Below, one piece after another: positions 1 to 3,573 of a stretch of DNA of 5,881 nt. The notes under the pieces are model-generated. The model was not told the origin of the DNA, did not search any database, and saw nothing but the letters and a program-made list of their open reading frames with translations. The stretch covers positions 1-5,881 of the forward strand of contig DMKB01000268.1 of NCBI GenBank assembly GCA_003454665.1, written 5' to 3'. Origin of the DNA: Nitrospiraceae bacterium (lineage in GTDB: Bacteria; Nitrospirota; UBA9217). The position numbers and the translations under genes were made by a program. The number at the start of each line of letters is the position of its first letter. The first letter of the stretch is position 1.

Positions 1-1374
1 TCATGTGGGATACGCTATACCTCCGTGCATCAAAGGACTATGATGGCAGCATATCTCCCAGACTTTCCTTGTAGTCATTTGGTCCCCACACTTCATCGAA
101 AGCGCAATCACATTCTAACTTCATTATTCTTGGTAGCAGGCTTGAACTCCTTCCCTTTTGATTATTGCGCAAAACGTAAAATGGGATACCTGCATTTGAC
201 TAAAAACGTAATAGATGAATGTCCATTGCCCCATTCTAATTATTTATGCATAACAACTTGTATCCCAATTGCGTCTCTATCGCTAGTACATAGTGTTTTT
301 TCCCCTGATTGGATACTGCTATCTTCCTTCTTTCCAAAACTTGTTAATATCTCAGTCAAGAAATTGTGGGCAATTTCTCACCTAGAGCGACTGAGAGTTC
401 GCTCAATATTGGACTCTGTATTTTTGAAAATGTATGGGCTTAATTGGAATAGAACGAAGCATTTAATGAAAAATTGCGATCTACCTGCTGGCTTTTCAGG
501 TGAGCGGGATTCTTTAGGCTTCTGGCGAGTCGATAAAGAAAAAGACCCGGAGCTACGCCACACCGTCCTCACCCTCATCGCCTTTCACGACCTGGACGAA
601 AAGATCCGAGAATACGGCGGCGACCGGGACAAGGGTATCGAAGCCTTCCTCAACCAGAACGACGGCGAAGGCTGGATGCTGCCCGAAACCCTGCGGTTGG
701 CCGATTACGGCCTGGGCCACGACGATCGGGCCAAAGAGCACCAGCCGGTAGCAAGCCGCCTGGGCCCCCGCTTCTACGACTGGCAGCTTGCTCAAAGTCC
801 GAAGGAATCCTGGCGGGAATGCCATCTCCACGCCCGCAACCTGTTGGGGCGAAGCGGCTACCTAAAACTGCTGGGGGAAGTGCTTCGGGATACGCCGTCC
901 GGGGGCTGGGAGGATGCCCTCTACCTGGCCTTTGATCTGGAGGAAAAGGCGCATCTAACGGAAGTTTTTTCCATTGCCATTGGATTGATGGACCCTAAAA
1001 CGTGGCGCGATGGGCTTGATGAATCACGGAGAATTCTCAATAACCGGGGTTTTTCGTGGGACCGAACCGATATGATACAGATCATCGCCGAAGCGTTGAG
1101 AAGTGTCCCCAAAGAGAACCGATCGAAAGCCCTTGCTACTGCCAGGGGGTACCTTGGGGAAGACGGAATCAGAATGGCCCTTCAGAAACTGCTGGCCGCC
1201 TTGCCGCGCCGAAGCGACCACCCCTGGCACAAAATCATCCGCGAGCAGGTCGGAGAAACCATCTACCAGAAAATTGCAGCCGGGCTCGATTTAACATCAC
1301 CGAACCAAGTGGCTGAGAAAGAGGGTGCCTATTCGAATAAGGCTGAAATGACCCAGATGGGGCTTTTTGATTGA
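1..1374 (+). CDS. Eco57I-like adenine-specific DNA methyltransferase, C-terminal part (5' end outside window)
   Basis: The frame is open from base 1 with no upstream stop, so the gene starts before the window; the GTG at 25 is not the true start. The catalytic methylase motifs (such as NPPY) would lie upstream and are not seen. What identifies the family is the target-recognition region. LNSFPFDYCAKRKMG (142-186) followed by a hydrophilic 'ECPLP' matches the 'lNSfvfDYlaRqKvGGthl...lP' pattern of large Eco57I-type adenine methylases. RSILDSVFLKMYGLN (about 400-444) matches their usual 'r.eLDaaffhLYGL' helix. After about 500 comes a conserved GC-rich C-terminal region: GFWRVDKEKDPELRHT (517-564), GEGWMLPETLRLADYGLG (667-720) and GPRFYDWQLAQSPKESW (763-813). 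Its expected role is to transfer a methyl group from SAM to adenine in a specific DNA site, marking self DNA. Similar C-terminal regions occur, as I recall, in PglX/DrmMI-like defence methylases. The family is well supported; the exact system is inference. Confidence 0.82.
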   Translation, partial: SCGIRYTSVHQRTMMAAYLPDFPCSHLVPTLHRKRNHILTSLFLVAGLNSFPFDYCAKRKMGYLHLTKNVIDECPLPHSNYLCITTCIPIASLSLVHSVFSPDWILLSSFFPKLVNISVKKLWAISHLERLRVRSILDSVFLKMYGLNWNRTKHLMKNCDLPAGFSGERDSLGFWRVDKEKDPELRHTVLTLIAFHDLDEKIREYGGDRDKGIEAFLNQNDGEGWMLPETLRLADYGLGHDDRAKEHQPVASRLGPRFYDWQLAQSPKESWRECHLHARNLLGRSGYLKLLGEVLRDTPSGGWEDALYLAFDLEEKAHLTEVFSIAIGLMDPKTWRDGLDESRRILNNRGFSWDRTDMIQIIAEALRSVPKENRSKALATARGYLGEDGIRMALQKLLAALPRRSDHPWHKIIREQVGETIYQKIAAGLDLTSPNQVAEKEGAYSNKAEMTQMGLFD

Positions 1375-1403
1375 AGTATGGTAAGATTGGAATGAACACT
1401 GAC

Positions 1404-1433
1404 TTGACGTTTTGTAGAGAAAAGGGGGACAAT
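1404..1433 (+). promoter_or_regulatory. candidate promoter of the toxin-antitoxin operon
   Basis: TTGACG (1404-1409) matches a sigma-70 -35 box at five of six bases. After an 18-base spacer, GACAAT (1428-1433) matches the -10 box at four of six. It lies in the gap between the methyltransferase stop and the antitoxin start, where an independent operon promoter would be expected. The -10 overlaps the palindrome at 1424-1440. No experimental start site is known, so this is a sequence-only prediction. Confidence 0.4.
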
Positions 1434-1440
1434 ATCCCCC
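1424..1440 (+). promoter_or_regulatory. GGGGGA/TCCCCC palindrome, possible antitoxin operator
   Basis: GGGGGA (1424-1429) and TCCCCC (1435-1440) form a perfect 6-base inverted repeat around the 5-base centre CAATA. On the + strand no T-run follows, so it is a poor intrinsic terminator for the methyltransferase gene. On the - strand the stem is followed by TTTTCTC, also weak. Because it covers the candidate -10 box and lies 48 bases ahead of the antitoxin start, an operator for autorepression by the antitoxin is the more attractive reading, but that is inference. Confidence 0.35.
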
Positions 1441-1473
1441 GAAACCGCACGAAGTGTCAAACCTCTGATATCT

Positions 1474-1480
1474 AAAGGAG
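1474..1480 (+). promoter_or_regulatory. ribosome binding site AAAGGAG deciding the antitoxin start
   Basis: AAAGGAG is a strong Shine-Dalgarno sequence. It lies 8 bases ahead of the ATG at 1489 and only 2 bases ahead of the in-frame ATG at 1483. The spacing favours 1489 as the start. Confidence 0.7.
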
Positions 1481-1488
1481 TTATGATA

Positions 1489-1686
1489 ATGGAAAATAGA
1501 CTTTTGGAAGAAGCGTTAAAAATGCCCCCCAACGAAAGAGTCGCGCTGGCGGAACTGATTCTCGCCAGTATCGATCACGAAGAAGAGGGTATTCGGCAAG
1601 CCTGGATTGGGGAAGTTCAAGACCGAATGAGAGCTGTTCGGGAGGGCAAATCAAGGTTGTTGGATTTTCAGGACCTGTACAAATGA
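1489..1686 (+). CDS. addiction-module antitoxin (small ParE/RelE-partner family)
   Basis: This encodes a 65-residue acidic protein starting MENRLLEEALKM. It has the typical layout of the short 'addiction module component' antitoxins (TIGR02574 type): an N-terminal 'll.eAl.Lp..eR..LaelLl.Sl' helix pair, here EEALKMPPNERVALAELILA with the following SIDHEE, then a 'W..Ev..R..a...G' segment, here WIGEVQDRMRAVREGKSRLL. The C-terminal half is expected to wrap around and neutralise the toxin encoded immediately downstream. The start at 1489 is chosen on ribosome-site spacing; 1483 would add Met-Ile. The stop TGA overlaps the toxin ATG (ATGA), a sign of translational coupling. The base composition is lower in GC than the conserved part of the upstream methyltransferase gene, consistent with a separately acquired cassette. 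Confidence 0.88.
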   Translation: MENRLLEEALKMPPNERVALAELILASIDHEEEGIRQAWIGEVQDRMRAVREGKSRLLDFQDLYK

Positions 1687-1976
1687 AAGTGTATATCCAT
1701 GAGATGGCCGCCCGGGAATTTGACGAAGCGATCCTGTGGTATGAGGCGCAATCGGAAGGCCTGGGGGATAGATTCAAGAAAACAATTCTGCACCGGATCG
1801 AGAAGATCAAAAAGAATCCCAGCTGGTTTTTGAGAGAAGCGGAAAATATTTACAAAGCATATATCCCAAAATTTCCATACAAGATCCTTTATACGATTGA
1901 TGAAGGAAGTCTTGTTATATGGGCGATTGCCCATTTACATCGAAAGCCCTGGTACTGGCAGTCCAGAATGAATTGA
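1683..1976 (+). CDS. type II toxin, RelE/ParE family
   Basis: This 97-residue basic protein has the full ParE/RelE-superfamily pattern: an N-terminal beta strand MKVYIHEMA, then AREFDEAILWYEAQSEGLG (the 'A..El.ea..wYe.q..GLG..F' signature), a helix with the repeated IEKIKKNP, a strand FPYKILYTIDEG, and the C-terminal AIAHLHRKPWYW-x2-R motif. Length is normal for the family and no residue of the signature is missing. Members act in the cytoplasm, either poisoning DNA gyrase (ParE) or cutting mRNA at the ribosome (RelE). The 'GLG...AIAH..R.P.YW..R' style is closer to ParE, but the target cannot be settled from sequence. It starts inside the antitoxin stop (ATGA at 1683-1686). AGGA at 1670-1673, 9 bases upstream, can serve as its ribosome site. 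It forms a two-gene operon with the antitoxin. Confidence 0.9.
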   Translation: MKVYIHEMAAREFDEAILWYEAQSEGLGDRFKKTILHRIEKIKKNPSWFLREAENIYKAYIPKFPYKILYTIDEGSLVIWAIAHLHRKPWYWQSRMN

Positions 1977-2025
1977 TCTCAGGGCAGTGGCAGATCGTTT
2001 CATCCCCTGATTGACGCTTCTCAAC

Positions 2026-2194
2026 AGGTACCCGTTCACAGGGTGCAGGGGGCAGTTGTCAGGGGGCAGACTGCAACTTGAGATTGGGATGCATACAAAA
2101 GAGGTGTGGGATTGATCAACAATATTTACAAAAAATTAGTTAAAATAGGCTGACCTTCTGCACCCTGATAACTGCACCCTGTGAACTGTTACCT
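2026..2194. repeat. inverted-repeat element, REP/MITE-like
   Basis: The left arm (2026-2070) and the reverse complement of the right arm (2157-2194) align at 34 of 38 positions with one 7-base gap. The core GTTCACAGGGTGCAG (2034-2048) is matched perfectly by its complement at 2172-2186. The right arm is itself an imperfect tandem of a 14-base unit, CTGCACCCTG at 2158-2167 and again at 2172-2181. The left arm repeats GGGGGCAG twice. The 86-base centre (2071-2156) is AT-rich and has no gene. A partly similar stretch, TCAGGGCAGTGGCAGA, lies at 1979-1994. This is the architecture of a small non-autonomous mobile or REP-type palindromic element; as RNA it could fold into a long stem. No transposase is present in the window, and I saw no clear target-site duplication. 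Confidence 0.7.
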
Positions 2195-2247
2195 AAACAG
2201 GCTCATATGAACGGGCTTTTTCCGCCTCTCAAAACCGATCTTTCACC

Positions 2248-2253
2248 GAGGAC
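2248..2253 (+). promoter_or_regulatory. ribosome binding site of the helicase gene (GAGGAC)
   Basis: GAGGA (2248-2252) lies 7 bases before the ATG at 2260, good spacing. The protein read from that ATG, MALNPIAFTEKVVRSF, matches the N-terminus I recall for these large helicases, so this is the native start of the now broken gene. Confidence 0.6.
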
Positions 2254-2259
2254 GAATCC

Positions 2260-2478
2260 ATGGCTTTAAATCCCATAGCCTTCACCGAAAAAGTCGTCAG
2301 AAGTTTTATCAGGTACCAACTCACGGCCTACCCTTTTGCCGATGAAACCCTTCATGCCCAGATGCGGCAATTGCTGTCCCTGGATCAAACACGGCAGTCG
2401 CCTTTATTAAACGGACGCACGCCTCGACTTTCTCGTGTTCGACGAAGCCCACACCTTTACCGGCGCTCAGGGGGGTGA
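2260..2478 (+). CDS. helicase fragment 1: N-terminus, frame 1
   Basis: Only about the first 52 residues (2260 to about 2415) belong to the family: MALNPIAFTEKVVRSFIRYQ and, a little later, QLLSLDQTRQSPLLNG. Relatives continue with several hundred bases leading to and including the Walker A loop. Here the text jumps at about 2414 into sequence belonging just before motif II, which is read in frame 2. The remaining codons to the stop at 2476-2478 are out of frame and rich in Arg and Ser. If translated, the product would be a 72-residue peptide without a domain. Confidence 0.65.
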   Translation: MALNPIAFTEKVVRSFIRYQLTAYPFADETLHAQMRQLLSLDQTRQSPLLNGRTPRLSRVRRSPHLYRRSGG

Positions 2479-2596
2479 AACCGCCTGCCTCATCCGGCGA
2501 CTGCGGGCATTTTGCGGTCGTGAGGAGCAGGATTCGGTCTGTATGGCCACATCCGCTACCATTGTCGACCCGGAAAATCCGGAGGCCGCCCGCTGC
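2414..2596 (+). CDS. helicase fragment 2: motifs II and III, frame 2
   Basis: Read in frame 2 this gives DARLDFLVFDEAHTFTG (2414-2464), containing the Walker B DEAH box, then a helix rich in Arg and Leu, then MATSATIVDPENPEAAR (2543-2593) with the motif III SAT. These are the sequences coupling ATP hydrolysis to unwinding in superfamily 2 helicases. There is no start codon with a ribosome site. The family match ends at about 2593, after which frame 2 runs to a stop at 2645-2647 while the family sequence resumes in frame 1. Confidence 0.65.
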
Positions 2597-2604
2597 TCAG
2601 GCCG

Positions 2605-3573
2605 GTGGTTCACGGATTCGTTCGGGGCATCAGCGGTGCGGTGGTGAGTTTTCCGGTCGAAAGAAATGTCCCCAGGCTCTGGCTGGCGGCCGAAGACGAA
2701 ATTGAGGCGGCCGAGGAAGAGGAAAAGCATGCCCACTTTCCGGTGACCACCTGCACCACCTGCGGTCAACACTATTTTGTCTCGTTTTTGAAAGATTTTG
2801 AATACACCCGGAAAAAACCCGGTGGGGGTGAGGCAGCCGGAGACAGCTGCTATTGGGAACCGTTGGAAGAATCACGGGGAGGGTGTCGCGCACTTCTGCT
2901 GGACCGGCTGATCGGCGGCAGCGACGATGAAAACCTTGAAGACCATGCCCGAACCGCACCCCTTCACTTTTGCCGGTACTGCGGGGCCGCCTACCCTGAG
3001 GAACTCGGGCGGTGTCGGCACTGCGGGGCAACCGGCGTGACGGTTGAATTGTTTGCCGTGCGTCAAAAAAAGGATAATCCGGGAGTGCTGACGAGCTGTC
3101 TGTCCTGCGGCGCTAACGGGCGACGGATGGGAAGCCGGTATCGCGAACCGGCGAGGCCCGTTCGGGCCACCAACGTGGCCGATGTCCACGTCCTGACCCA
3201 GGACATGGTGCATAATTCAGAACGTCAAAGACTTCTGGTCTTTTGCGACAACCGCCAGGATGCCGCTTTTCAGGCCGGCTGGATGAAAGACCACGCAAGA
3301 CGCTTTCGGCTTCGTGCCCTGATGATGGGAGGCCTGAAGGATGGCCCCCTGTCTGTCGGGGACTTATCCCGGCGCATCGACGATGCCCTTGAAGCGGACG
3401 AATCCTTGTCGCGCGCCCTGGTGCCCGAAGTGTGGCTGGTCGTACGAAAAGAAGGCGGGGGCGGGCGTCACGAGCAGGAAAGACGAAAGTTTTTACGCAT
3501 CCAGGTGTTGCGGGAAGAGACCCTGTCTTCGCGCCAGGCTTTCGGTCTCGAACCATGGGGTGTGGCGCTGTAA
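2605..3573 (+). CDS. helicase fragment 3: zinc-cysteine region and motif IV, frame 1
   Basis: The family sequence begins slightly upstream at about 2590 (LLRPVVHGFVRGISGAVVSF) and is open to TAA at 3571-3573; GTG at 2605 is merely the first possible start. It contains CTTC (2752-2763), CRYC...CRHC (2971-3024) and CLSC (3097-3108), which look like structural zinc sites. LLVFCDNRQDAAFQAGW (3232-3282) matches the 'lvFsDnRQdAafqagyl' motif IV of DUF1998-type helicases. The 3' part, QERRKFLRIQVLREETLSSR followed by GLEPWG, is also of family type and ends at about 3560. The last codons before the stop are out of frame. It holds the end of the first and the start of the second helicase lobe, without ATP-binding motifs. 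Confidence 0.75.
   Translation: MVHGFVRGISGAVVSFPVERNVPRLWLAAEDEIEAAEEEEKHAHFPVTTCTTCGQHYFVSFLKDFEYTRKKPGGGEAAGDSCYWEPLEESRGGCRALLLDRLIGGSDDENLEDHARTAPLHFCRYCGAAYPEELGRCRHCGATGVTVELFAVRQKKDNPGVLTSCLSCGANGRRMGSRYREPARPVRATNVADVHVLTQDMVHNSERQRLLVFCDNRQDAAFQAGWMKDHARRFRLRALMMGGLKDGPLSVGDLSRRIDDALEADESLSRALVPEVWLVVRKEGGGGRHEQERRKFLRIQVLREETLSSRQAFGLEPWGVAL

Larger units (their letters stand above)
1977..2259. other. 283-base intergenic region between toxin and helicase
   Basis: No coding region is supported here. The first part has a weak hairpin, GATCT at 1975-1979 with AGATC at 1992-1996, not followed by a T-run, so I do not call a terminator. The middle is the inverted-repeat element at 2026-2194. 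An AT-rich patch at 2118-2148, between the repeat arms, includes TAAAAT (2141-2146) as a possible -10 for the helicase gene, but no good -35 lies at the proper distance. The end carries the helicase ribosome binding site. Confidence 0.6.

Noticed and set aside
25..1374. Start of the methyltransferase at position 25
   Set aside because: The frame is open back to base 1, the GTG at 25 has no ribosome site, and target-recognition sequence cannot be the beginning of such a protein; the gene is simply cut by the window edge.
1975..2010. Terminator after the toxin gene
   Set aside because: GATCT/AGATC (5 bases, 12-base loop) and TCAGGG/CCCTGA (6 bases, 20-base loop) are weak and mutually exclusive, and neither is followed by a T-run.
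2026..2194. CRISPR array
   Set aside because: The repeats are inverted and short tandem units without regular spacers of unique sequence.
2200..2225. Terminator at AACGGGCTTTTT before the helicase
   Set aside because: It has a T-run and looks like the right half of a terminator, but the upstream bases do not complement GAACGGGC, so no stem forms.
2400..2650. Programmed ribosomal frameshifting to join the helicase pieces
   Set aside because: No slippery heptamer with a downstream structure stands out, three shifts would be needed, and the Walker A sequence is physically absent.
3422..3500. Frame 2 reading with CPKCG, resembling a zinc motif upstream of fragment 4
   Set aside because: Frame 1 over the same bases gives the better family sequence (VPEVWLVVRKE, then QERRKFLRIQVLREE), so the CxxC is a chance reading.
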